Shown here piece by piece: positions 20,405 to 26,715 of a stretch of 36,169 nt of DNA (its first letter is position 1; each line of letters begins with the position of its first letter). The position numbers and the translations under genes are program-made. Source of the DNA: a virus; the IMG/VR virus record IMGVR_UViG_3300042731_008311, positions 1 to 36,169 of that record; one strand, given 5' to 3'. The notes under the pieces were generated by a model. The model searched no databases. It was given only the letters and a program-made list of their open reading frames with translations, and was not told the origin of the DNA.

Positions 20405-20565
20405 TGGGAGCGTAGGCGGGCTGACGGGTCCCTCCGAGCCTTAAGTCGGCCCCTTGTGGTTGACTATTTCCACAGGACCTTCCGCAGGTTGATCTCTTCG
20501 GGGTCTCGGCCTCATACAGACTATTAGTCCGATAGCCCTGGTCCGCCCGCCCGCTTACGCTCCCA
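20405..20565 (-). ncRNA. structured RNA candidate closed by a 17-bp helix
   Basis: TGGGAGCGTA-GGCGGGC at 20405-20421 is the inverse of 20549-20565 except at one position (a G-U pair if the plus strand is transcribed, C-A if the minus). Between them are hairpins including TGTGG/CCACA and CTAT/ATAG. It starts 1 nt after tRNA-Thr(TGT). No ORF fits. It is too short for RNase P RNA and lacks its conserved GAGGAAAGTCC. No target-site duplication flanks it, so a MITE is less likely. Confidence 0.5.
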
Positions 20566-20566
20566 G

Positions 20567-20639
20567 AGCCACCGGCCAGATTCGAACTGGCGACAGGCTG
20601 ATTACAAATCAGCTACTCTACCAACTGAGTTACGGTGGC
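20567..20639 (-). tRNA. tRNA-Thr(TGT)
   Basis: Anticodon loop TTTGTAA; acceptor GCCACCG/CGGTGGC; discriminator T. Confidence 0.95.
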
Positions 20640-20650
20640 TGGGAAACTAC

Positions 20651-20666
20651 ACCAAATTGTCAAAGA
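20651..20666 (-). promoter_or_regulatory. boxA-like antitermination site 2
   Basis: Same 16-mer TCTTTGACAATTTGGT as at 15824-15839, here preceded by GT (GTTCTTTGACAATTT). It lies 11 nt before tRNA-Thr(TGT). Partial TTGACA identity to a -35 box is noted, but no -10 box follows. Confidence 0.55.
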
Positions 20667-20689
20667 ACTAATGGCTATCTCTAGCCTAG

Positions 20690-20764
20690 TCGGGCTGACT
20701 GGATTTGAACCAGCGACCCCCGCGTCCCGAACGCGGTGCTCTGGCCAAGCTGAGCTACAGCCCG
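20690..20764 (-). tRNA. tRNA-Pro(CGG)
   Basis: Anticodon loop TTCGGGA; acceptor CGGGCTG/CAGCCCG; discriminator A. Confidence 0.95.
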
Positions 20765-20769
20765 TTCAG

Positions 20770-20843
20770 TCGGGATGACTGGATTCGAACCAGCGGCCTC
20801 GACACCCCCAGTGTCGCGTCCTACCAGACTGGACCACATCCCG
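20770..20843 (-). tRNA. tRNA-Pro(GGG)
   Basis: Anticodon loop CTGGGGG; acceptor CGGGATG/CATCCCG; discriminator A. Confidence 0.95.
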
Positions 20844-20847
20844 AAAG

Positions 20848-20920
20848 CTCCTCAGGGAGGACTCGAACCTCCGACAGGTCGGTTAACAGCCGACTGCTCT
20901 ACCAACTGAGCTACTGAGGA
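20848..20920 (-). tRNA. tRNA-Asn(GTT)
   Basis: Anticodon loop CTGTTAA; acceptor TCCTCAG/CTGAGGA; discriminator G. Confidence 0.95.
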
Positions 20921-20928
20921 ATATCAAG

Positions 20929-20999
20929 AGGTCCTGACTGGAATCGAACCAGCATTGCCTGATTACGAAACAGGTGTCTTGCCGTTAGACTACAGGACC
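20929..20999 (-). tRNA. tRNA-Thr(CGT)
   Basis: Anticodon loop TTCGTAA; one T-T mismatch next to the loop; acceptor GGTCCTG/CAGGACC; discriminator T. Confidence 0.9.
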
Positions 21000-21008
21000 A
21001 ATTGTAAG

Positions 21009-21083
21009 TGACCCGAACGGGAATCGAACCCGCGAACTTCAGCTTGAAAGGCTGACATTTCTACCAGCAGAAACTACCGGGCC
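21009..21083 (-). tRNA. tRNA-Glu(TTC)
   Basis: Anticodon loop CTTTCAA; acceptor GGCCCGG/TCGGGTC; discriminator A. The 5'-most tRNA of the array. Confidence 0.9.
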
Positions 21084-21112
21084 TTGTGTGTATGTGTGAA
21101 TATGGATCTCCC

Positions 21113-21333
21113 GCAACCTTGGTTTGCCGGGCCTCTTGGCCGCGTCTTTGGGAAAGTCGAAGGGGTTGCTTAGCTTCTCCTGACCCTCGGCAGCCGCCCG
21201 GCTGGATGTTCGGCATCTTGACCAAACAAATTCGCAGGGGCTGGGGTCAGGGTACGTGCATCACCAGTCCCGCGAGCGGCGGGCTTGAGAATCGTCACGA
21301 CTGTTATGAGCGTCGTTGACATGGTGGTGATGC
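21113..21333 (-). ncRNA. structured RNA candidate at the head of the tRNA array
   Basis: The 435-bp gap before the first plus gene holds no convincing ORF but many helices: GCAACC/GGTTGC (21113-18/21164-69), CCTGACCC/GGGTCAGG (21179-86/21244-51), GCATCACC/GGTGATGC (21258-65/21326-33), with inner CAGCC/GGCTG, CCCGC/GCGGG and ACGAC/GTCGT. A TGTATTTGA element lies just upstream on the minus strand. It could be a leader of the array or a separate RNA; type unknown. Confidence 0.5.
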
Positions 21334-21367
21334 TTTCCTTCGGTTGAGAACTAATGTTACGTTTGCT

Positions 21368-21376
21368 TCAAATACA
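21368..21376 (-). promoter_or_regulatory. TGTATTTGA promoter-like element before array
   Basis: Lies about 35 nt before the structured RNA region on the minus strand; same core TATTT as the other elements. Confidence 0.25.
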
Positions 21377-21471
21377 TCGCTCTATCTGCGAGTATTCCTG
21401 CTGTTACATCCAGCAGCAGCCGGTTAATAAAAAGGACACAGCAAGGTACCCGGAGGTTCGTGTTTCTTTTC

Positions 21472-21480
21472 CGTATTTAC
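21472..21480 (+). promoter_or_regulatory. CGTATTTAC promoter-like element
   Basis: 38 nt upstream of the SLOG gene start; repeated before the DUF5662 gene at 24562. Confidence 0.3.
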
Positions 21481-21518
21481 AGAAAAGCGTCTCTTGCAAC
21501 AATCGGGGGAGAAACTGT

Positions 21519-22016
21519 ATGCTCGTCAAAGTCATCTCCGGAGGACAAACCGGAGCCGATCTCGGTGCACTAACCATCGCCAAACAGCACGGCCTCAAAA
21601 CCGGTGGCTGGATGCCCAAAGGGTTCCTGAACCAAAAAGGCAAACACCCCGAATATGCCGAGCTTTACGGCATGAAAGAACACCCAACGAGCAAACGTTA
21701 TCCACCACGGACGGCACTAAACGTCAAAGAATCTGACGGCACACTTCGCATAGCCGCCAACTTCAATAGTGCGGGCGAAGTCCTGACGATGCAAATGATC
21801 GATCAGTACAAGAAACCACACCTGGATGTGGACGCCTTGATCGACGACGTTTCGCCAAACGATGTTGCGAACTGGATCAAAAGGAATGGTATCAAAATCC
21901 TCAACGTCGCAGGCAATTCAGAATGGAGTTGTCCCGGTATTGGAGAATTTACAATTGCATTCCTTGATGAGGTCTTCCGATGTTACGCTGGATCTACTAC
22001 ACCTTCCGAAACCTGA
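21519..22016 (+). CDS. SLOG-family (YpsA-like) nucleotide-ligand-binding protein
   Basis: 165 aa from ATG 21519 (GGGGGAG upstream); the longer frame upstream is non-coding. MLVKVISGGQTGADLGALTI carries the GGQTGAD glycine-rich loop (8-14) seen in the circularly permuted YpsA/putative molybdenum carrier group. WMPKGFLNQKGKHPEYAELY and ILNVAGNSEWSCPGIGEF are also typical; NxAG(N/P)xES-like residues bind the ligand. SLOG proteins bind or process nucleotides such as ADP-ribose-type signals, and some are sensors in bacterial anti-phage systems. In a phage, ligand sequestration is one possibility. It leads a plus operon with the next genes. Confidence 0.8.
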   Translation: MLVKVISGGQTGADLGALTIAKQHGLKTGGWMPKGFLNQKGKHPEYAELYGMKEHPTSKRYPPRTALNVKESDGTLRIAANFNSAGEVLTMQMIDQYKKPHLDVDALIDDVSPNDVANWIKRNGIKILNVAGNSEWSCPGIGEFTIAFLDEVFRCYAGSTTPSET

Positions 22017-22249
22017 TCTACTACCGTGTCCAGCGACAAGTTGGCCATCAGCGGGTAATGAATCTAGCTGCAGCCCGCGAAATGGACGACATCAAGGATG
22101 CCCTAACGGACGGTCTTCTCGCTACGGTCGGACTCAAGGTCGTCGAGAAGGACGAGGATACCGTACCGTGGTACATTCCACTCTCCAAGTTGCAAAAGAG
22201 TTGGGTCGAGCAAGTATCTAGGCATGGATACAAGGTAGGGCTCACCTAG
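21980..22249 (+). CDS. small hypothetical protein, 89 aa
   Basis: ATG 21980 overlaps the end of the SLOG gene by 37 bp, with GAGG 7 nt before it. The N-terminus MLRWIYYTFRNLIYYRVQRQ is aromatic and basic, and a helical middle (NLAAAREMDDIKDALTDGLL) precedes VPWYIPLSKLQKSWVEQVSR. There is no signal peptide or transmembrane helix of enough length. It is likely translated with the SLOG gene. No family is recognised. Confidence 0.65.
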   Translation: MLRWIYYTFRNLIYYRVQRQVGHQRVMNLAAAREMDDIKDALTDGLLATVGLKVVEKDEDTVPWYIPLSKLQKSWVEQVSRHGYKVGLT

Positions 22250-22278
22250 CAAAAATAAGTGTAACAAGGAGCACAATC

Positions 22279-22692
22279 ATGCCGCGACCCCGAAAACCGA
22301 AGCGTGACCTTAGCCAACAAGAGGGTAATCCTACCCGTGCCCTCCAGGATGCCTACCAACAACTGATGGCTATCCAAGATCCGCAAGAGCTAATGGACGC
22401 GGCGGTTGGGGTCGTGCAGCCATTGGTCGGCAGGGGCATGAGCGAGCAGAACTATCAGAAGTTCATGCAAAACCTGCAAGGCTCCGCCCGCAGAGGACTC
22501 ACCGGCATCCAGATGTTCCTCAGCAATTACATCCTCAAGGGCTCCGGAATGGGGGCCACCCTCGAAGCTGCCGAATCAGTCGCCAGCTTCATCACAGAGG
22601 ATGTGAACGACACTCACGCTCTCACGCCGCAGCAACAAGCCTTGAAGACGTTGGTGGAATCCAACACGTCCTTCAAAGTCGTTCTTCTCTAG
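22279..22692 (+). CDS. hypothetical helical protein, 137 aa
   Basis: ATG 22279 with AAGGAG upstream. Begins with a basic tail (MPRPRKPKRDLSQQEGNPTR) and is then almost entirely helical: LQDAYQQLMAIQDPQELMDA, SEQN YQKFMQNLQGSARRG and LTPQQQALKTLVESN. The positive tail and helices suggest a nucleic-acid or partner-binding protein. It follows the 89-aa gene after 29 bp and precedes the GT25 gene by 7 bp. No family is recognised. Confidence 0.65.
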   Translation: MPRPRKPKRDLSQQEGNPTRALQDAYQQLMAIQDPQELMDAAVGVVQPLVGRGMSEQNYQKFMQNLQGSARRGLTGIQMFLSNYILKGSGMGATLEAAESVASFITEDVNDTHALTPQQQALKTLVESNTSFKVVLL

Positions 22693-22699
22693 ATATGGT

Positions 22700-23350
22700 A
22701 TGCGGTATAACACAGTACACGTCCTAACTGTCTCCCGGAATGTCGAAAGACAAGAACAAGTACGCCGGGAATGGGCGGGTTGGGATATTCAATTCCACTA
22801 CGGCTACGACTACCGTGACCTCAACTGTCCGGAGCCCTATAACAGACAATTTGCCTTGGCCTGTTGTTGGTGCGGCCATCACAAGATATGGGGTGAACTA
22901 GCTGACGAGAAGGGTTGGCATCTAATCATTGAAGACGATGCATTCCCGAAGCCGGGTATCCGTCAAGCAATACGGATGATCCAAACAGAAGAGCATAATT
23001 TCCAGATCGTCAAGCTCTATCATTACGTTGAGCCATCTTGCGAAATCTACCTGCCCAACGGTTTTCAGAAACAGCAATTGCTGGATTTGAAAGAAAATGC
23101 CGAGTATAGGAAAGGCAACAGGGATTGGGTCAGTACCGCTGCTTACCTCGTTAGAAATACCCACAGGGCACGAAGAGAGATCCTTTTTGCCACTCCGGAT
23201 CTAGCCGTACATCTTTCTACATTGAATGTGGGTGGAATATGGCCATTGGTGGCTAATGTGAAAGGGGAGTCTATCATCGGCCTACCGGACAAATACGACA
23301 CGAGCCCGACTAATGCCGGGCTCGCTGGTGATTCCGGTGGTTCTGATTAG
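22700..23350 (+). CDS. glycosyltransferase family 25 protein
   Basis: 216 aa. The family opening VHVLTVSRNVERQEQVRREW aligns with the GT25 start, ACCWCGHHKIWGELADEKGW matches the SLxxGHxxxW-type region, and WHLIIEDDAFPKPGIRQAIR carries the EDD motif that binds the metal and nucleotide sugar. GT25 enzymes add galactose or similar sugars to lipopolysaccharide. No signal or membrane segment is present. It may alter host surface glycans or decorate phage proteins. It ends with a 4-bp stop overlap (TTAG) with the opposing secreted-protein gene, and each gene's terminator hairpin lies inside the other. Confidence 0.8.
   Translation: MRYNTVHVLTVSRNVERQEQVRREWAGWDIQFHYGYDYRDLNCPEPYNRQFALACCWCGHHKIWGELADEKGWHLIIEDDAFPKPGIRQAIRMIQTEEHNFQIVKLYHYVEPSCEIYLPNGFQKQQLLDLKENAEYRKGNRDWVSTAAYLVRNTHRARREILFATPDLAVHLSTLNVGGIWPLVANVKGESIIGLPDKYDTSPTNAGLAGDSGGSD
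23301..23324 (-). terminator. hairpin terminating the 23347-23943 gene
   Basis: CGAGCCCG/CGGGCTCG with an 8-nt loop, 23 nt past the minus gene's stop and inside the GT25 coding end. On the minus strand it is followed by TGTCGTATTTGT. Confidence 0.55.
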
Positions 23351-23943
23351 AACCATTGCACCCCACCCCTATCTGGCGGGGTGGGAGATGGTCGGACGAA
23401 TGGTGTATTGCCCTGGACGCTACTCGATTTAAACGGCAACAGACTGAATGGCCGTTTCGATGCCCCTTCCGGGCCTTTCTCTTGGCTTTCCTTGACCTTC
23501 TTTGCCGCCAGGGGCTTCTGAGCCTCCAGTTCGATCAGTGCAGCGGAAGGGGCAACGGAGGGCTTTCCTTGGGGCTCCGCAATAAGCATCGGTTCCAGGA
23601 TTGTTGGCTTGATAACGAGGACTTCGGCCTTCTTGGGCTCTTCGACCTCTTCGACGACTTCTTTGGCGACCTGAACGGTCTTTTCGACCACTTCCGGTTC
23701 GCTCTTGGCGACCTTCGGTGCCTCTTCAACGACTTGTGGCGTCTCTCGGACGACCGTGTGTCTGCAATTGGTGCAGCGGTTCGATGAGTAGCGGATCGTC
23801 CGCAACCCCCACGTGAACACCCTCTGATTACTGCAGACCCTCGTTCTCACATTGCAGCGTCTGCCGAATATTCCGGCCTCCGCTACTGCCGTGTCGGCCA
23901 TCGCCAACCCGGCTACTACCATTACCAGCAATAGTCTCCACAT
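23347..23943 (-). CDS. secreted Cys-containing protein, 198 aa
   Basis: I start at ATG 23943 (CGGAGA upstream), which begins a signal peptide, MWRLLLVMVVAGLAMADTAVA. The mature N-terminus has four Cys in pairs (RRCNVRTRVCSNQR and RCTNCRH), which could form disulfides or bind metal. The middle is a Glu/Val/Lys repeat region (VVEEAPKVAKSEPEVVEKTV, with further VxKEVVEE units), likely extended or coiled. The C-terminal 60 residues are Pro/Ser rich. Export is likely. The repeats suggest a surface or periplasmic spacer. No family is recognised. Confidence 0.65.
   Translation of the reverse strand: MWRLLLVMVVAGLAMADTAVAEAGIFGRRCNVRTRVCSNQRVFTWGLRTIRYSSNRCTNCRHTVVRETPQVVEEAPKVAKSEPEVVEKTVQVAKEVVEEVEEPKKAEVLVIKPTILEPMLIAEPQGKPSVAPSAALIELEAQKPLAAKKVKESQEKGPEGASKRPFSLLPFKSSSVQGNTPFVRPSPTPPDRGGVQWF
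23362..23385 (+). terminator. hairpin terminating the GT25 operon
   Basis: CCCACCCC/GGGGTGGG with loop TATCTGGC, 12 nt past the GT25 stop and inside the opposing gene's 3' end. No U-tract. Confidence 0.5.
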
Positions 23944-24006
23944 GTTACATGTCTCCGATTCCTTTGTATTAGCGGCTAAGTGTACCCCCAATAGGTAACT
24001 CGCCAT

Positions 24007-24015
24007 TCAAATACG
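24007..24015 (-). promoter_or_regulatory. CGTATTTGA promoter-like element
   Basis: On the minus strand, 63 nt before the secreted-protein start and just after the hairpin at 24016-24046, a natural place for a new promoter. Confidence 0.25.
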
Positions 24016-24046
24016 CCGAGAGCCCAGCTTTTGGCTGGGCTCTCGG
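24016..24046 (-). terminator. 13-bp hairpin after the 24137-24472 gene
   Basis: CCGAGAGCCCAGC/GCTGGGCTCTCGG with a 5-nt loop. On the minus strand it is followed by CGTATTTG. The plus side has TTAAAG. Confidence 0.7.
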
Positions 24047-24136
24047 TTAAAGATCGGAGGAATCCCGATCAACGGCGGCTCGCCAACAAGTGGCGTCCTA
24101 GGCGGCAGGTAGCAACAACCGCCAATTCCGGTGTGA

Positions 24137-24472
24137 TCAGCCTTCCTTCTCGGCTCTCTTCTTGGCCAAGAGGAAAGCGGCCTCGACGGCACCGGGCAGG
24201 AGACCATTGCGAAGCAACGGATCAACGAACCAGTCCGGACCGGGCAGGTCGAGTGGCAGTACGTACTCGTCGTACAGGAGCGTTGCGGCTTCCTTCAACT
24301 GAGCCAGATCTTCATCACTGAAGTCACTACCCTCGGCCAACACTGTCTTGATGGCTTCGCCAAGCACGAGGATGAATGCCCAGACCTCGGACATTGTGAC
24401 CTTGCCATCCTCAAAGGCTTCCATCGCTGTCTCAACGACAGGCTTCAACTTGTCATAATAAACGTTCGCCAT
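24137..24472 (-). CDS. hypothetical helical protein, 111 aa
   Basis: ATG 24472 with AAAGGAGAG upstream. It is helical and acidic: YDKLKPVVETAMEAFEDGKV, SEVWAFILVLGEAIKTVLAE, SDEDLAQLKEAATLLYDEYV, then a loop GPDWFVDPLLRNG and a final helix. It resembles small phage holin-adjacent or virion proteins in size, but has no transmembrane segment of real strength. A 13-bp hairpin terminator follows at 24016-24046. I recognise no family. Confidence 0.65.
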   Translation of the reverse strand: MANVYYDKLKPVVETAMEAFEDGKVTMSEVWAFILVLGEAIKTVLAEGSDFSDEDLAQLKEAATLLYDEYVLPLDLPGPDWFVDPLLRNGLLPGAVEAAFLLAKKRAEKEG

Positions 24473-24561
24473 GTTTCGATCTCTCCTTTGGATCTTTCGT
24501 GCCCACTATTCTAGGTTAGTGCCACCTATCATCTTATTTTTGCCCATGCCCCCACAAGAGA

Positions 24562-24570
24562 CGTATTTAA
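24562..24570 (+). promoter_or_regulatory. CGTATTTAA promoter-like element
   Basis: 33 nt upstream of the DUF5662 gene start; same core as at 21472. Confidence 0.3.
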
Positions 24571-24603
24571 ACTAGATCCCACTTGAAAGGAGGGGGAATA
24601 GAA

Positions 24604-25089
24604 ATGCAAACTATCGAAGGGCTCACAGTAGAGCAACAAGCCGTCAATTACGAGACCCTGCGGCACATCGAGTTCGTCCGCAATCTCATTGACAGAATCA
24701 TCGTCGAGTTGATGGACCGTGCCCGCCGCCACGACCAATCCAAACTCAAAACCCCAGAGGTAGAGTTATTCGCGGAATACACCGAACGCCTCAAAGGCAT
24801 GACATACGGCAGCGACGAGTACAATCAATGCCTCGCCGAGATTCGCCCAGCGTTGGAGCACCATTACGCCAACAATCGTCACCACCCGGAGCACTTCAAA
24901 GGTGGAATAAACGAAATGAATCTCGTTGACCTCATAGAGATGCTTTGCGACTGGAAAGCAGCCTCTACACGCCATAACGATGGAAACCTTCGAAGATCCA
25001 TCGAGGTCAACGGCGACAGATTCGGAATGTCACCCCAACTAATCAAGATCTTCGAAAACTCCATCCCACTCGTTGAGGACGTAGAATAG
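24604..25089 (+). CDS. DUF5662 family protein
   Basis: 161 aa from ATG 24604, with the strong site GAAAGGAGGGG; an upstream TTG would include that site. The family residues are HDQSKLKTPEVELFAEYTE and ALEHHYANNRHHPEHFKGG, followed by NEMNLVDLIEMLCDWKAAS. Several His and Asp residues (HD, HHYxxNRHHPEH) suggest a metal-dependent hydrolase of the HD type. DUF5662 proteins are common in large phages, with no proven activity known to me. The small zinc-finger gene follows after 3 bp. Confidence 0.85.
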   Translation: MQTIEGLTVEQQAVNYETLRHIEFVRNLIDRIIVELMDRARRHDQSKLKTPEVELFAEYTERLKGMTYGSDEYNQCLAEIRPALEHHYANNRHHPEHFKGGINEMNLVDLIEMLCDWKAASTRHNDGNLRRSIEVNGDRFGMSPQLIKIFENSIPLVEDVE

Positions 25090-25092
25090 GTC

Positions 25093-25263
25093 ATGAAATC
25101 ACGGACGTGCCTAAAGTGCCAAAAGGAATTCAAACACGAACTCCCGCCAGCCTACAAAAGAATATGCCCCACATGCGAAAGAAAACAACCCAAAGCTTAC
25201 GGCAGAAAATCGGGGTCAGGCCCCGGTAGACGTGCTGGTAAGCATGTCGGCTCAGGGATCTAG
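25093..25263 (+). CDS. small zinc-ribbon protein, 56 aa
   Basis: Starts at ATG 25093, 3 bp after the DUF5662 stop, so probably translationally coupled. Two Cys pairs, CLKC (6-9) and CPTC (27-30), spaced like a zinc ribbon: MKSRTCLKCQKEFKHELPPA then YKRICPTCERKQPKAYGRKS. The tail is basic and Gly-rich. Nucleic-acid binding is likely. Its TAG stop overlaps the end of the sialyltransferase-like gene on the other strand. Confidence 0.65.
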   Translation: MKSRTCLKCQKEFKHELPPAYKRICPTCERKQPKAYGRKSGSGPGRRAGKHVGSGI

Positions 25264-25991
25264 TCGCAAAGCTCGATATACCCGGCTTCATCCAGGCTAC
25301 GTAGGACTCTCTTGTCGAATTCGACCTCATGGGCGATTGAGATATGAGAAGGGTCCCCAGGTTGCTGCTTGAAATCGTTGAATCCAACTAGCTGGATTTT
25401 CCAGGCTCTCAAGTATCTGATTGACAACAGGTGTAGCACCATAGCCACGCCATTTGTCAGCGGTATCAACTTCGAGCCACCTGGACGCTTTTCTGGAAAC
25501 CCATGCTTAGGGAGTCCAAATACATATTGATATAACGGGCTGATGTGGACTATCCGCACTTCCTTCTTCAACATTTCCGGGAAATAATCGGCGTATGGCT
25601 TGATGTCCATCTCATAATGTAAGAAGGCCCCGGCGACCCACATTTCCTCACAGTCGTACCACGGCTGCATACTTTTGACTTCTCTTTCAATCCATCCTTT
25701 CATCATCTCAGAATGGTAGACATGGACATCATCCGGAGTTGTCCGATCCCTGGTGAAGGCCCTACAAGCACGCAATGCTAGAATGTCGGTCTTCGTGCCG
25801 GTCATACCGGAATCGTAATGGATACACCTGGAAAACCGCATCACACAGTTGGCAGAATCGACAAAATCAGACCTGTCTCTGGCCATCGCTGAATTGCCAA
25901 CGACGACAATTCTGCCGCCTCCTTTAGGGCCGGAACGCTTTCCAAAGAATTTGTCCCTTACGAGGTTGCCCTTAAGCGGGAGTAATACCAT
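25260..25991 (-). CDS. sialyltransferase-like (GT29-type) protein
   Basis: 243 aa. GGRIVVVGNSAMARDRSDFV (about 25-44) and SANCVMRFSRC match the L sialylmotif (VGNS...ID..D.VIRF), GTKTDILAL follows, and IPLTNGVAMVLHLLSIRYLR with IQLVGF matches the S sialylmotif. These enzymes move sialic acid from CMP to a sugar. It starts inside the CMP-sialic acid synthetase-like gene (34-bp overlap), which would supply its donor. Such pairs are rare in phages, as far as I recall. Without a signal peptide it should act in the cytoplasm, on a host glycolipid precursor or phage protein. Ends opposite the zinc-ribbon gene. Confidence 0.7.
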   Translation of the reverse strand: MVLLPLKGNLVRDKFFGKRSGPKGGGRIVVVGNSAMARDRSDFVDSANCVMRFSRCIHYDSGMTGTKTDILALRACRAFTRDRTTPDDVHVYHSEMMKGWIEREVKSMQPWYDCEEMWVAGAFLHYEMDIKPYADYFPEMLKKEVRIVHISPLYQYVFGLPKHGFPEKRPGGSKLIPLTNGVAMVLHLLSIRYLRAWKIQLVGFNDFKQQPGDPSHISIAHEVEFDKRVLRSLDEAGYIELCD

Positions 25992-26602
25992 TGTGCAAGC
26001 TCGAAATCTAATTGGTTATCGATATCGACAGATGGTTCAGGCTGAACGAACACCTGCGGAGTCCTTCCAGCCGGGTACAACGCTTCTCTAATTACCTTCC
26101 CGTCAACAATATGACACGACGTGTCCCATCGAACCCACTTCGGCAGATATTCACTAGTCCGGTGGAAATAGCCAAACTGGAAATTGAGCGGTCTACCATT
26201 CTCGTCGGTTATGAAATGCCGCACAGGAGACCCTGAGAAGATCGAGTCGTGTTTTTCCCGATCCCAAGCTTCCATAATTTCCTTGTAATAGTCGAATAGC
26301 GGCGTCGTGCAATACGTCAGCATCACACAGTCGTCATCTGTTATCTCAGTGAACCAGAAGCGGATAGCGACTTGCCAGCCTTCCTTATTCACGTGGCCGT
26401 CATTCAGCCAGTTGAGGCCAAAACGATCTGCAATCCGCCGCCCATTCGGCCCATCACCAACGATAGTGATATCCGACTGCCGATAGTGCTTCAAGAGTTG
26501 CCGGACTTTGATAACCGGCAGTGGCTCACCTTCGTAGAAGGGCTCGAAGTTCTTGTTCGGGTATCTGGCGGAATTCTCTTTGATTGGTAGGATTATTTTC
26601 AT
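25958..26602 (-). CDS. CMP-sialic acid synthetase-like cytidylyltransferase
   Basis: 214 aa from ATG 26602 with GGAGG upstream; a TTG-type longer start is unlikely. MKIILPIKENSARYPNKNFE is the family's CTP-binding motif (PARxxSxRxPxKN), DDDCVMLTYCTTPLFD matches the sugar-nucleotide strand, and PEPSVDIDNQLDFELAQWYY carries the DID metal motif. The family activates sialic or related nonulosonic acids with CTP. It could use another acidic sugar (for example KDO or legionaminic acid). It precedes and overlaps the sialyltransferase-like gene. No synthesis genes for the sugar are visible, so the sugar must come from the host or elsewhere in the genome. Confidence 0.75.
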   Translation of the reverse strand: MKIILPIKENSARYPNKNFEPFYEGEPLPVIKVRQLLKHYRQSDITIVGDGPNGRRIADRFGLNWLNDGHVNKEGWQVAIRFWFTEITDDDCVMLTYCTTPLFDYYKEIMEAWDREKHDSIFSGSPVRHFITDENGRPLNFQFGYFHRTSEYLPKWVRWDTSCHIVDGKVIREALYPAGRTPQVFVQPEPSVDIDNQLDFELAQWYYSRLRATS

Positions 26603-26715
26603 CGCTTTCCTCCGTACTCGTATGTATTTAATCTTTAGCGGGATGCTGGGAATCCAGATCACGCCTCATTAACCATGGGCACGAGCCCGCAACAGTTCTT
26701 GAGGAGTGGTCTATC

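Noticed and set aside
14645-21083. Possible CRISPR array because of regularly spaced similar sequences
   Set aside because: The repeats are tRNA T-arms and D-arms; each unit folds as a tRNA with its own anticodon.
21170-21322. 50-aa minus-strand ORF beginning MSTTLITVVT
   Set aside because: Falls in the heavily base-paired region; weak ribosome spacing and no protein-like features. An RNA is the better reading.
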